Origin: Phycisphaeraceae bacterium
Lineage (GTDB): Bacteria; Planctomycetota; Phycisphaerae; Phycisphaerales; SM1A02
Direction: 5' to 3'
DNA: 64,000 bases
Assembly (NCBI GenBank): GCA_015709595.1
Contig: CP054178.1
Coordinates: forward strand, 3,229,205 to 3,293,204
Both the position numbers and the translations under genes were made by a program. Positions 46,788 through 55,657 of the stretch are shown one piece after another; within the stretch, counting starts at the first letter, position 1; every line of letters begins with the position of its first letter. A model generated the notes under the pieces. It searched no databases. It was not told the DNA's origin and worked only from the letters and a program-made list of their open reading frames with translations.

Positions 46788-47660
46788 ATGCTGACCCCCC
46801 CGGAATCACCGTTCTACGCCCGGCTGCGCACCGTGTCACACCATGTGACGTGGTGGATGGGCCAGCGCTTCACGCGCGCCATTCCGATGGTCTTTGTCCT
46901 CGGCTTTCCCAAGAGCGGGACCACGTGGGTCAGTCAGATCACGGCGGACTACCTGCAGCTGCCGTTCCCCAAATTTTCGCTTCTGCCGATCGGTTTTCCC
47001 GCGGTGGTTCACGGGCACGAGCGCGTCACCAGGCGATACCCGCGTGGCGTCTACGCCATGCGCGACGGGCGGGATGCGCTGACCTCCATGTTCTTCTACG
47101 TGCTTCGACGCATCCCGGAAGGTCAGCGGCGAAAACTGAGCCGGAGACAGCGCCGGATCTTTCCGGGCTTCACCAGCCATGCCGACAAGCAGGGTAACTT
47201 CAATCGTTTTGTCGAGGCGCAGATGAAGCGCCCCCACATCGGCATCAACTGGGGCGACCACGTGCTGTCCTACTACGAGGCCGCCAATCCAGGCATGGTG
47301 CTGCTGAAATACGAGGACCTGCGACTGGATGGACCTCGCACCTTCGCCAGCGCCATGCGCGATCTGACTGGGCGCGATCCGGACATGGACCGGATACAGG
47401 TCACGCTGGATCGATTCTCCTTCGACAAGCAGTCAGGCCGCAAGGCCGGTCAGGAGGACGCCAAGAGCTTCCTGCGCAAGGGGCAGGTTGGCGACTGGCG
47501 GAATCACTTCACCGTCGAGGCGGCCGAGATGTTCGCCGAACATTGCGGCGACGCATTGATCCGAGCCGGTTATGAGCCCGACGCGGCCTGGCTTGACCAG
47601 TTCCGTCGTGAAAGGCAGGCGGCATCTCCTGCCGCCACGCCGATTTCCGCAGCGCCGTAG
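46788..47660 (+). CDS. sulfotransferase
   Basis: The 290-residue protein has the PAPS-binding 5'-phosphosulfate loop FVLGFPKSGTTWVSQI, a 3'-phosphate region around YAMRDGRDALTSMFFY and a C-terminal FLRKGQVGDWRNHFT segment matching the conserved RKGxxGDWKxxFT. It would transfer sulfate to a polysaccharide or glycolipid made by its cassette. The ATG immediately follows the flippase stop, so translation is likely coupled. The tail is Ala/Pro-rich. Confidence 0.92.
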   Translation: MLTPPESPFYARLRTVSHHVTWWMGQRFTRAIPMVFVLGFPKSGTTWVSQITADYLQLPFPKFSLLPIGFPAVVHGHERVTRRYPRGVYAMRDGRDALTSMFFYVLRRIPEGQRRKLSRRQRRIFPGFTSHADKQGNFNRFVEAQMKRPHIGINWGDHVLSYYEAANPGMVLLKYEDLRLDGPRTFASAMRDLTGRDPDMDRIQVTLDRFSFDKQSGRKAGQEDAKSFLRKGQVGDWRNHFTVEAAEMFAEHCGDALIRAGYEPDAAWLDQFRRERQAASPAATPISAAP

Positions 47661-47840
47661 CCGCTGGTAATCCACACCGGTTGACTCGGTCAGGGAATCC
47701 TTGCCGTCTGGATCAGCCGACGGCGGTGGGATTCTCTGTCTTCGCTGCCCTTCCCCATTTGCCAATGTCACACTTGAAGAGGCCCGACCCCACGTTGCGT
47801 CCGGGTCACGTCCGATTGGCACTCAAGGCAGGATGCTGAC

Positions 47841-49631
47841 ATGCGTCGAATTACCTCCTCATCCGATCTGTCACGGCCGCGTGGCCACTGGCTTGGCCGA
47901 ACCATCACGGCAATTGCTGCGGCTCTTACCATCCCGACCCTGGCGATCGACCTGGAGCATGTGAAGGAACCGATCCTCGTCGAGGTCCGTCCGGGTGGCG
48001 TCGTCAACGTCGTCTCCATGACCGTGCGCGAGCGGCAGGAACTCGCTGCACACTACGCGGCGGAAGCAGCGCGGGCAGCCGCCGAGCAGCAGGGCCGTCT
48101 GATCGCCTTTCAGGTTCGCGGCGGCATGCTGTCCTCGGCCACGCTTTCCGCCGAGCAGCGCCAGCTGCTGAGCGCTCACCTGAATCTTGCCTCGCCCGAC
48201 GACGTTGCGCGTGAATACGACCGGGCGATGAATCGCCTCCTCCGCGTCCTGATGACCGAGGCGAAGAACCGAGCGACCGGCTCGTCACTGAGCGTGTATG
48301 GGCTGCCCATCGAGAGTTCAACGTCCACGCAGGCCAACCAGATCAACAACCGGTTCGAGGATACGCTGGCGCTGCTGGACGTTCTGGTCTCGTCACACTC
48401 GCTGATTCTGGGCTCCGGCGTCAATGAACTGCAGGCGGCCAGAAACGCGCTGACCCAGGCCCTTTCACGCTCAGGCGAGCGCCGCGTGATGCTGCGCGTC
48501 AACGGCAACTGGCGATCGCTGAAGGCGGTCCCGGGCGGCCACGCGGGTGGCGGAACGGTCGTGACCATGGATCTCAAGGGCGAAACCCTCTCCAGCGGCG
48601 GCTCCGGCCAGACAACCGGAGGCGAGCCCGGCGGAGGCGGCGTGGGTGGATCGTCCGGCGGAGCCGGTTCCGGTTCCGGGGGAGTTTCTGGGGGTGGCTC
48701 CGGCGGCGGTTCCGGGGGCGGCAATGAAGGCGGCGCCGGACAAGGCGGAGAAGGCGGTCAGACCAACGAGTTTGTCCCCATCAAACGCCGAGGCCTGTTG
48801 GTGCCTTGCGCCGGAGCCATGAGTACATCCCTGAACCCCCTGGGGCTCCGGGGCAATCAGTGGCGCTCGCTGGACCACGCACGGCAGTTCTACCGGCAGC
48901 ATTACCTGCGAGCGGAGCAGATGGGAATCACCCGCGTCGTCTGGCACATGCCTGCGGGATTCCAGGAATCCGGCATGCGAGGGCGATTCGCCGTGCTCAG
49001 CGTGATGGGCGAGCGAGCCGACGTCTTCATTCAGGAGACGCGTGCGTTCCTGGACCGGAACCCCGATGCATCCATCGGTGTGTACGTCTCCGCCTACATG
49101 CCTCAGCGCATCGATCGATGGCGCGATGAGGACATCCTGCCCTACGAACCCTACGACCACGAGAACTCCGCCCACCGCATGATGGTGGATCAGGTGGCGG
49201 CGCCGCTGGTCGAGGCGGGCATTCGTGAAATCTGGCTCGACAACTCCGCGCCCACGGAGTACCGCGAGAACATGCTGGCCTTGGCGAACTACCTGCGCGA
49301 GCGCTATGGCGTGTACACGGTGTTCGAGGGTGTTCCCAACACTCGGACGCGAGGAAGCTCCACCCGCTCGCTGGACATGTCGGTGCTGAACAACTTCGCC
49401 GCCATGGGCATCCACCGGCTGCTGCTGGTCCGCGACCCCGGCTCACAGTGGGTCATTCCCGCCGACACCGAAGTGATCGCGGTGCTCACGGACCACGACG
49501 TGAATCGGGCCGGCGGCTCAACTCCCCCCACCGAGGAGGAGGTGCGGAACTACATCCGCCGGGGATTCACCCTGTTCAGCATGGCCCCTGAGTTTGACGG
49601 ACACCTGGCGCTCCCATCGCACCTGGAATGA
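47841..49631 (+). CDS. exported protein with Gly-rich linker and C-terminal TIM-barrel-like domain (paralogue A)
   Basis: I do not recognise a named family. A basic N terminus and hydrophobic segment (GRTITAIAAALTIPTLA) form a signal peptide. A helical domain (about 45-240), a long Gly/Ser linker (about 250-310) and a conserved C-terminal domain of about 280 residues follow. That domain starts RRGLLVPCAGAMSTSLNPLG and has alternating strands and helices (RVVWHMPAGFQESGMRGRFAV, ASIGVYVSAYMP, IREIWLDNSAP, YGVYTVFEGVPNTR, TEVIAVLTDHDVNR), resembling glycoside-hydrolase-like barrels. The Asp/Glu in WLDNSA and FEGVP are candidate active-site residues. A second copy of the domain is encoded at 50211. 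Confidence 0.8.
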   Translation: MRRITSSSDLSRPRGHWLGRTITAIAAALTIPTLAIDLEHVKEPILVEVRPGGVVNVVSMTVRERQELAAHYAAEAARAAAEQQGRLIAFQVRGGMLSSATLSAEQRQLLSAHLNLASPDDVAREYDRAMNRLLRVLMTEAKNRATGSSLSVYGLPIESSTSTQANQINNRFEDTLALLDVLVSSHSLILGSGVNELQAARNALTQALSRSGERRVMLRVNGNWRSLKAVPGGHAGGGTVVTMDLKGETLSSGGSGQTTGGEPGGGGVGGSSGGAGSGSGGVSGGGSGGGSGGGNEGGAGQGGEGGQTNEFVPIKRRGLLVPCAGAMSTSLNPLGLRGNQWRSLDHARQFYRQHYLRAEQMGITRVVWHMPAGFQESGMRGRFAVLSVMGERADVFIQETRAFLDRNPDASIGVYVSAYMPQRIDRWRDEDILPYEPYDHENSAHRMMVDQVAAPLVEAGIREIWLDNSAPTEYRENMLALANYLRERYGVYTVFEGVPNTRTRGSSTRSLDMSVLNNFAAMGIHRLLLVRDPGSQWVIPADTEVIAVLTDHDVNRAGGSTPPTEEEVRNYIRRGFTLFSMAPEFDGHLALPSHLE

Positions 49632-50210
49632 CCATTCGACGGTCTGGTCTGAACCCCGCCGCGCGGTCGATGCCCATCGGCCGCGCGGCTTCGTTGAGGA
49701 CTCCCCCGCTTGCGCGGCCCACGAGACATCAATCAGGGCCGCGGAAGCAGCACCGAACGTCGGTGATGGTCAAACTTGGCATTTTTGCAGGTTTTTGCTT
49801 GGACCGCTGACGCCAATCGGTACCATGCCGCACACTGACCACCAGCGCCCGCTCGAACAGGAGGTTCAGCGAGGCGGGTCGGTACGCATCGTCCGGCGTG
49901 TGGGGCGCGGGCTTGGCGGATGATCTCGATTGCTGGGGGTGTGATGGAGCGTTTCTGACCTCACCGAACCCCAGCCGACACGTCTGATCAATCAAACGCC
50001 GACGCACCGGATGGATGTCTTCCGGCGATGTTCTCGTCGGAATCTGCGCGCACGGACATGACCGCTTGTGATGCGAGTCCTGCGCTGGATTTCACCGGCG
50101 TCGTGCATGTTTCCCCGTGCGGGCATGCTCTGCTGATCGCCCTGCCGTCCACGGACTCACCGCGATGGATGCGGCTGAGTTGTTCCCTTCCCCCCTTTCA
50201 GGATGTCTCC
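49632..50210. other. intergenic region between two paralogous genes
   Basis: These 579 bases hold short open frames without domain or ribosome-site support. An AT-rich T-run patch (about 49770-49800) stands out and may be a promoter or UP-type region for the 50211 gene. I see no RNA gene or clear terminator. Confidence 0.4.
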
Positions 50211-51239
50211 ATGAACTTGAGCATCGTTCACCCCTCGTTCGCCGCACTCCGTCGTCCATGTCGCCGATCGAAGTCCCCGGCCCGTCTGAGATCATTCCTT
50301 GCGCTGGTCGCGGCCATTGGAGCGTTGATGACGCTCTCGGCCGCGATCGCTCCCTCGCCTCGAGTCCCGGCGGCCCCGTCCATGGACGGTTTCTCGCCCA
50401 TTCGCGCACGGGGACTCCTGGTTCCCTGCGCCGGAGCGGCCGGTACGGAAATCAACCCCCTCGGCCTGCGTGATCGGCAGCATCGCTCGCTGGAAGACGC
50501 CCGCCGGTTCTACCGCAAGCACTACGACAGGGCCGAAGCGCTGGGGATTCGGCGCGTCATCTGGCACATGCCCAACGGCTTCCAGGAATCGGGCATGCGA
50601 GGCCGATTCGCCGTGCTCACCGTCATGGGCGATCGAGGGCAGATCTGGTTGGAGGAGCTCGCCCGGTTTCGACAGCGCCAGCCGGACGCCTCCGTCGGCG
50701 TGTACATCTCGGCCTACCTGCCCCGAACCATTGACTCCTGGCGTGAGGAGGACATTCTTCCCGCCGAACCGTTCAATGTGGCCGACGCGCGGCATATCGA
50801 CATGGTGGATCGCACGGTCCGCCCGCTCATGCAGGCCGGCGTCCGCGAGATCTGGCTGGACAACTCCGCCCCGACCGATCATCGCGCCGCGATGTTGGCG
50901 CTGGCCAACCTGATCCGGCTGAAGTACGGCTTGTACGTGGTGTTCGAAGGCGTGCCCAACATCCGCGTCCGCGGCACCACGCAGCGGCAACTGGACTGGT
51001 CCGTCCTGACCGACTTTGCCGCCATGGGCACCCATCGCCTGCACCTGCTGCGCGATCCGAACCGGCAGTGGATCATTCCCCAACATGCCGAGGTGATCGC
51101 CGTGCTCGCCGACCACGACATCAACCGCTCCGGCGGCGAAACGCCCCCGACCTCCGATGACGTGCGGAGCTACATCGACCGAGGCATGACGCTGTTCAGC
51201 ATGAAGGAGCTCTACGACCACTTCCTGCTGCTGGAGTAA
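50211..51239 (+). CDS. exported TIM-barrel-like protein (paralogue B)
   Basis: This 342-residue protein has a signal peptide (FLALVAAIGALMTLSAAIA) followed directly by the same C-terminal domain as the 47841 gene, beginning RARGLLVPCAGAAGTEINPLG. About two thirds of positions match by eye, including VIWHMPNGFQESGMRGRFAVL, EIWLDNSAPTDHR, FEGVPNIRVRG and ADHDINRSGGETPPT. It lacks the helical domain and glycine linker of its neighbour. AGGA precedes the ATG at 50211, and longer frames back to 50028 are unlikely. The pair arose by tandem duplication; function unknown. Confidence 0.8.
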   Translation: MNLSIVHPSFAALRRPCRRSKSPARLRSFLALVAAIGALMTLSAAIAPSPRVPAAPSMDGFSPIRARGLLVPCAGAAGTEINPLGLRDRQHRSLEDARRFYRKHYDRAEALGIRRVIWHMPNGFQESGMRGRFAVLTVMGDRGQIWLEELARFRQRQPDASVGVYISAYLPRTIDSWREEDILPAEPFNVADARHIDMVDRTVRPLMQAGVREIWLDNSAPTDHRAAMLALANLIRLKYGLYVVFEGVPNIRVRGTTQRQLDWSVLTDFAAMGTHRLHLLRDPNRQWIIPQHAEVIAVLADHDINRSGGETPPTSDDVRSYIDRGMTLFSMKELYDHFLLLE

Positions 51240-51283
51240 CCTCGCCAGAGGTCGGCGACAGTGCGACAGGTGACCTGGAAACA

Positions 51284-51315
51284 ACAAGCCCCCGCTCCAC
51301 GGAGCGGGGGCTTGT
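51284..51315 (-). terminator. strong hairpin, original tRNA-Val terminator
   Basis: ACAAGCCCCCGCTCC pairs perfectly with GGAGCGGGGGCTTGT around a 2-nt loop. On the minus strand it is followed by TGTTGTTT, so it reads as a terminator for minus-strand transcription. It lies 3 nt outside the attachment core, so before integration it ended the tRNA-Val transcript. Today it may also stop transcription from the 50211 gene on the other strand. Confidence 0.75.
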
Positions 51316-51318
51316 GCC

Positions 51319-51341
51319 AGTGGGCCGTACTGGACTTGAAC
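51319..51341. repeat. attL core of element 2 (partial tRNA-Val 3' end)
   Basis: The 23 bases are identical to 58017-58039, the 3' acceptor and T-arm portion of tRNA-Val. Similarity stops on both sides at once, as expected for site-specific integration. Confidence 0.9.
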
Positions 51342-51541
51342 ACCCCGCGAAAACCCCGAGGAAAACGCGGGTCCACGAGTCAGGCGGCGCAAATTGCGGC
51401 GCACTTTCCGGCGATTCCGGCGCGCCGGCGGGTCCGGTTCCGCCCCCCGATCCCGACCTGGCGGCGGTGGTCGCGGCGTGGCCCGGACTGCCCCCGGCGA
51501 TCCGGGCGGGCATCGTGGCGATGGTGAAAGCGGGCCGGTGA
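51342..51541 (+). pseudogene. stranded native C-terminal tail of the element 2 integrase
   Basis: This open frame continues the attachment core as HPAKTPRKTRVHES, then SGGANCGALSGDSG, and ends DLAAVVAAWPGLPPAIRAGIVAMVKAGR. It is in the same frame as the integrase crossing the other core copy (GTG GGC CGT at both sites). In the excised circle the integrase would read through the core into these 66 codons. It has no start of its own when integrated. It also carries the GANCGA peptide found twice in the integrase's own C terminus. Confidence 0.8.
51386..51402. repeat. candidate integrase arm site, copy 1
   Basis: GGCGCAAATTGCGGCGC lies 45 bp inside the left attachment core. Two exact copies lie near the right core (57865-57881 and 57888-57904). 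Exact 17-bp copies confined to both ends suggest arm-type binding sites for the integrase. Confidence 0.65.
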
Positions 51542-51936
51542 GGCGGAGAGCCGCCACGACGGGCGTTGTGGTGCCGGAGACGCGGGGGATTGCCCCGCCC
51601 CGGCCCGGCGATCGACTGGGCGGCATCCTGCTGGCCCACGGGGCAAGCGGACGCGATGACCCCTTGACCCCCCGCGCCGAGAGGGGGGAGGGGGGATCAA
51701 ATCCTCCAGCGGCCCCGGCGTGAACCGAGGGGTGAGCAACGGAAAAAAAGTCACGGGTTTGCGGCTTTTTCCTGCGCTGTGGATTGCCTGACGCTGACCG
51801 CATCGCCCATGCGGATCGGCGATACTTCGGTGAACGGGCGTCGGGCTTGATCCCCCGATGAACGGACGGGCAGGGGTCCGGGTGTCACTCGCCCCAGGAC
51901 TCCCGCCCGACCGGCCCGAGAAAGGCGAGTGAACCA
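51542..51936. other. gene-free stretch at the left end of element 2
   Basis: I see no convincing gene in these 395 bases. A hairpin can form between TTGACCCCCC (51664-51673) and the G-run plus ATCAA at 51690-51700, with one bulge. A short A-run follows at about 51743. The region probably carries the promoter of the 51937 gene. Confidence 0.4.
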
Positions 51937-52971
51937 ATGGCACGCATGAGTCTGACCGCGATCGCGCGGGGGTTTCGGGCGCTGGCGGAGCGATACACCG
52001 GCGACGTGGAACGCGATACAAAGGCCGGACACTTGGCGTTCAATGTGCGGGCTCGAAACATTCAAGCATCGCGCTTGCTGGTGGCCGCGATCGACGCGGG
52101 TGCGTTTCCGAAAGTGCGGGCCGAACTCAATGGCGCTTGGTGGGATCGCGCAACCGGACGCCTGCCCGGAGGCGTGCTCACGATCTACGGCACGATAACA
52201 TGGAAGCAAGGCGAACCCTTGCCCGATGATCGACCGGAATATCTGGCCGATGCGGCAAAGCCGCTCACACCGGAACAGCACGCAATGTGCTGGGTTCACG
52301 CTCTTACTTCTTGGCTTTATCCGAAATTTCAACCGCGGTTCCGCCACGATGCGAACAAACTCGACTGGTCACACTGCGCGACTGACGCGGAGGGGAAGCC
52401 CGTCGATCGGACTGGCCGAACGCTCGAAGCGCACTGGTACCGTAATGGCGAGCGCCTTCCCGACGGCTGGAATCCCGCAAACGTGTGCGATGGCGCGCAC
52501 TACGAACTGAAACTCGACGGAGAGATTGCGAAACGCGAGGACTTCTACAGCGAAGTCGATTGGCTCGCACACCATCGCGTCCGCGCGGAGGTTCACGGAG
52601 ACGCCTGCCGCTTGTTGGCAGAACTCATTGATGCGGGTATCCAACTGGCTCCACCCGCTGGCGCACGGGGCGACGCTGGCGGTAACGACGACGCGAGGCC
52701 CCCGGCCCTTCCAACTGCTGCGGCGATCGAAGAGAACGACGTGGCCATACTGGAGTTTCTCAATCGCACGCCGTCCCTGCGGCGGAAGATCGCCGACGTA
52801 CTGCCAGATGAAGGTCCGGGCGATCGCAAGGCGGTGGCGAGGCGGCTCCGGAAACTCGCCGATCGAACGCCCCCGCTGGTGGACTACCCGTTGCGTGGAC
52901 GATCGGGCGTGGCGATCCTTCCGGCTGGCGTTGAAGCGTTGAAACGAGCGACCGCGCCGATGCCGCGCTAA
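51937..52971 (+). CDS. hypothetical element protein with C-terminal winged-helix
   Basis: This 344-residue protein is unrecognised. The N-terminal half contains AIARGFRALAERYTGD and GAWWDRATGRLPGGVLTIYGTITWK. Cys/His residues are scattered (MCWVHALTSW, DWSHCATDAEG). After a disordered linker, the last 100 residues look like a winged helix (NDVAILEFLNRTPSLRRKIADVL, KAVARRLRKLADRTPPLVDYPL, RSGVAILPAGVEALKRA). It is a likely regulatory or replication accessory protein. Its codon use is less GC-rich than the rest of the element. ATG 51946 is an alternative start. Confidence 0.7.
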   Translation: MARMSLTAIARGFRALAERYTGDVERDTKAGHLAFNVRARNIQASRLLVAAIDAGAFPKVRAELNGAWWDRATGRLPGGVLTIYGTITWKQGEPLPDDRPEYLADAAKPLTPEQHAMCWVHALTSWLYPKFQPRFRHDANKLDWSHCATDAEGKPVDRTGRTLEAHWYRNGERLPDGWNPANVCDGAHYELKLDGEIAKREDFYSEVDWLAHHRVRAEVHGDACRLLAELIDAGIQLAPPAGARGDAGGNDDARPPALPTAAAIEENDVAILEFLNRTPSLRRKIADVLPDEGPGDRKAVARRLRKLADRTPPLVDYPLRGRSGVAILPAGVEALKRATAPMPR

Positions 52972-53010
52972 TGCCCCCTTACTGCCGCGCAGAATACCCA
53001 CGGTAGAAAC

Positions 53011-53032
53011 GCCCACGCGCTTTCGTGTGGGC
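53011..53032 (+). promoter_or_regulatory. hairpin directly before a small HTH gene
   Basis: GCCCACGCG and CGTGTGGGC pair (8 of 9) around a CTTT loop and end right at the ATG at 53033. It could act as an operator or mask the ribosome site of the excisionase-like gene. Confidence 0.4.
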
Positions 53033-53251
53033 ATGAGTGAAGAAAACAAGAAACCGTTGTACCTGGGAGCAATGGCGCGGCGGCTGCGCGTTCCGGCGAC
53101 GTGGCTGCGGGCCGAAGCCGAAGCGGGACGAATCCCGCACCTGCGCGCGGGTAGTGCGCTGCTCTTCAATCCCGAAGTAGTGGAGCGGATCGTGTTCGAT
53201 CGGCTGCGCGAATCGTCCACGCCGGCGAAGGGGGTGGCCCGTGCGAAGTGA
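53033..53251 (+). CDS. small MerR/excisionase-like helix-turn-helix protein
   Basis: This 72-residue protein has a DNA-binding domain of the excisionase/MerR-N type (LYLGAMARRLRVPATWLRAEAEAGRIPHLRAGSALLFNPEVVERIV), with the helix-turn-helix followed by a wing. Such proteins direct excision or regulate element genes. The stop overlaps the next gene's GTG. It is the first of a coupled run leading to the primase-helicase. Confidence 0.75.
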   Translation: MSEENKKPLYLGAMARRLRVPATWLRAEAEAGRIPHLRAGSALLFNPEVVERIVFDRLRESSTPAKGVARAK

Positions 53252-53453
53252 TAGCCCCCTGACCCCCGCCCCCCTGGCCCTGCGCCCGCGCGACGCGGCG
53301 AAGGCGCTGGGCATCGGCCAGCGCAAACTGTGGGAACTGACAAGCCCGCGCGGCCCGATCCCCTGCGTTCGCGTCGGCTGCTGTGTGCTGTACCCCTATC
53401 ACCTGCTGCAAGCGTGGTTGGCCGAGCAAGCGGCCAAGGGGGGCGAGCAATGA
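53241..53453 (+). CDS. second small helix-turn-helix (excisionase/AlpA-like) protein
   Basis: This 70-residue protein shows the same domain style (LRPRDAAKALGIGQRKLWELTSPRGPIPCVRVGCCVLYPYHLLQAWLAEQ), typical of AlpA/Xis-type proteins. It begins with GTG inside the previous gene and its stop overlaps the primase-helicase ATG (ATGA). One of the two small proteins is probably the recombination directionality factor for the integrase; which one cannot be told. Confidence 0.75.
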   Translation: MRSDSPLTPAPLALRPRDAAKALGIGQRKLWELTSPRGPIPCVRVGCCVLYPYHLLQAWLAEQAAKGGEQ

Positions 53454-55624
53454 ACTCACCCCTTGAGCGCGTGCTGTCGGCCCTACGCGAACGCGGCCAC
53501 GAACCGAAGCGAGCCGGCGCGGGCTGGTGCTGTCGGTGTCCCGCCCACGATGACCGCACCCCGAGTTTGAGCATCCACGCCGGCGACGACGGGCGGGCGC
53601 TGCTTCATTGCCACGCCGGCTGCGAATCTCCCGACGTGCTGGAGTCGATCGGGTTGCAGGCGGCGGACCTGTTCGCCGATGATCCGCGCCAGACGGCGCG
53701 GCGGAACGGACACGGCCCGCCGAGAAAAAAAGCCCCGGACGCGCGGACACGCGAGGGGGCGAATCAGACCGAGAAAGTCTACGCCACGGCCCGCGACGCG
53801 GTGGCCGAGTTGGAGCGACGGCACGGCCCACGATCGACGACCTGGACGTACCACGACGCCGGCGGCGAGCCGGTGGGGCTGGTGGTGCGGTGGAACACGC
53901 CCACGGGGAAAGACGTGCGCCCGGTGAGCAAGACCCCGGCGGGTTGGATCATCGGCGGGATGCCCACCCCCCGACCGCTGTACGCCCTGCCCGACCTGCT
54001 GGCGACGAAGCCCGGCGATCGGGTGTACGTCGCCGAAGGCGAGAAGGCGGCGGATGCGGCCCGCGCGGTCGGGCTGGTGGCGACGACAAGCCCGCACGGG
54101 TCGAAGTCGGCGGGCAAGGCGGATTGGTCCCCGGTGTCTGGGCGTGAAGTTGTGATCCTCCCCGACCACGACGACGCCGGCGAGCGGTACGCGGCGGACG
54201 TGGCTCGGCTGGCGACGGCTGCGGGCGCGAAGTCGGTGCGAGTGGTGCGGCTGGTTGAACTCTGGGCGGGGATGCCCGAAGGCGGCGATATGGCGGACCT
54301 GGTGGAGCATCGCGGCGGGGACGTGACCGGGGGGGCGATCCGCGCGGAAGTCGAAGCCCTGACGCCCAAGCCCGCGCCGACCACGCCCAAGCCCGCGCCG
54401 ATTGACGGCGGGCCGGTGGTGGTGCGGCTGTCGGACGTGCAACCCGAGCCGGTGGCGTGGTTGTGGCCCGGTCGGTTCGCCCTGGGCAAACTGACCCTGA
54501 TTGCCGGCGATCCCGGTTTGGGGAAATCGTTTCTGACGTTGGATATGGCGTCGCGGGTTTCGACGGGCGCGGGCTGGCCCGATCATCGCGGCGAGCGAAT
54601 CACGCCCGGCGGCGTGGTGCTGCTGAGCGCTGAGGATGCGATCGCGGACACAATCCGCCCGCGCTTGGACGCGGCGGGCGCGGACGTGGCCCGGATCGTG
54701 GCGCTGGAAGCGATCCGATCGGTTGGGGACAACGGGCGAGAGTCGGCCCGCGCGTTCGACCTGTCGCGCGACTTGCCCGCGCTGGAAGCGGCGATCCGAT
54801 CGGTGGAGGGTTGCCGGCTGGTGGTGATCGACCCGGTGACGGCGTACCTGGGCGGCGTCGATTCGCACAAGAACGGGGAGATACGCGGGCTGCTGGCCCC
54901 GCTGGGAGCGATCGCGGAGCGGCATCGGGTGGCGGTGGTCGCGGTTACCCACTTGAACAAGTCGGCCGGCGGGCCGGCAATCTACCGGGCGATGGGATCG
55001 CTTGCGTTCGCGGCGGCGGCGAGGGCGGCATGGGCCGTGGCCAAGGACCGGGACGATCCGCGCCGGCGGCTGCTGCTGCCGATCAAGAACAACATTGCCC
55101 CGGACACGGGCGGGCTGGCATACCGGATCGAACCCCTGGGCGTCGATGGTTGCCCGGCGGTGGCGTGGGAACCCGACCCGGTGAACGTGAGCGCCGATGA
55201 TGCCCTTGCGGGTGATCGTGACGACGGCGGCGGGCGCACCGAGCGCGACGACGCGGCGGAATGGCTGGCCGACCTGCTGGCCCACGGCCCACGCGCTGCG
55301 CGTGACGTGGAGCGCGATGCCCGCGACGCGGGGTATTCGATCGCCACGGTGCGGCGGGCAAAGGCGGCTATCGGGGTGGTGTCCCGCAAGCCGGCTTTCG
55401 GTGGTCCCTGGGAATGGACCCTCCCCGCCCAAGATGCTCAACCCCCGAAGATGCTCACCGAAGATGCTCACACCCCGGCAAGTGAGCATCTTGGGGAGAA
55501 ACACGCGGGATTCGACGGGAATCCGTCCAAGATGCTCAACGGTGAGGGAGTGAGCGCCTTGGGCGATGGTGAGCGCCTTGGGGACACGGCCACGGACGCC
55601 GGCGACGGCTGGGGGGAACTGTGA
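53450..55624 (+). CDS. primase-helicase (CHC2 zinc finger, TOPRIM, RepA-like ATPase)
   Basis: The 724-residue replication protein begins with a CHC2-type zinc finger (CRCPAHDDRTPSLSIH, then HCHAGCESPDVL, about 25-65). A TOPRIM domain follows (VYVAEGEKAADAAR and VVILPDHDDAGERYA, about 190-250) and then a RecA-like helicase of the RepA/AAA_25 type (Walker A IAGDPGLGKSFLTL about 345; Walker B LVVIDPVTAYLGG about 460). A winged-helix part lies at about 600-650. The last 70 residues are coded by an iteron-like array. The fusion supplies both primer synthesis and unwinding, so the element can probably replicate autonomously after excision. Confidence 0.92.
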   Translation: MNSPLERVLSALRERGHEPKRAGAGWCCRCPAHDDRTPSLSIHAGDDGRALLHCHAGCESPDVLESIGLQAADLFADDPRQTARRNGHGPPRKKAPDARTREGANQTEKVYATARDAVAELERRHGPRSTTWTYHDAGGEPVGLVVRWNTPTGKDVRPVSKTPAGWIIGGMPTPRPLYALPDLLATKPGDRVYVAEGEKAADAARAVGLVATTSPHGSKSAGKADWSPVSGREVVILPDHDDAGERYAADVARLATAAGAKSVRVVRLVELWAGMPEGGDMADLVEHRGGDVTGGAIRAEVEALTPKPAPTTPKPAPIDGGPVVVRLSDVQPEPVAWLWPGRFALGKLTLIAGDPGLGKSFLTLDMASRVSTGAGWPDHRGERITPGGVVLLSAEDAIADTIRPRLDAAGADVARIVALEAIRSVGDNGRESARAFDLSRDLPALEAAIRSVEGCRLVVIDPVTAYLGGVDSHKNGEIRGLLAPLGAIAERHRVAVVAVTHLNKSAGGPAIYRAMGSLAFAAAARAAWAVAKDRDDPRRRLLLPIKNNIAPDTGGLAYRIEPLGVDGCPAVAWEPDPVNVSADDALAGDRDDGGGRTERDDAAEWLADLLAHGPRAARDVERDARDAGYSIATVRRAKAAIGVVSRKPAFGGPWEWTLPAQDAQPPKMLTEDAHTPASEHLGEKHAGFDGNPSKMLNGEGVSALGDGERLGDTATDAGDGWGEL
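55431..55579. repeat. iteron-like array in the 3' end of the primase-helicase gene
   Basis: AAGATGCTCA occurs directly at 55431-55440, 55448-55457, 55461-55470 and 55529-55538, and inverted at 55483-55492. Two degenerate inverted copies (TGAGCGCCTT) lie at 55551-55560 and 55570-55579. Flanks are also partly conserved (CC before, C after). The clustering suggests initiator binding sites and a possible replication origin. Confidence 0.7.
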
Positions 55625-55657
55625 ACCCAAACCCCCCACGAACTCGCCCCGCTGCTG

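Noticed and set aside
49594-49923. A 109-codon plus-strand frame between the two paralogues
   Set aside because: No ribosome site, no domain and atypical residue composition; it begins inside the end of the upstream gene.
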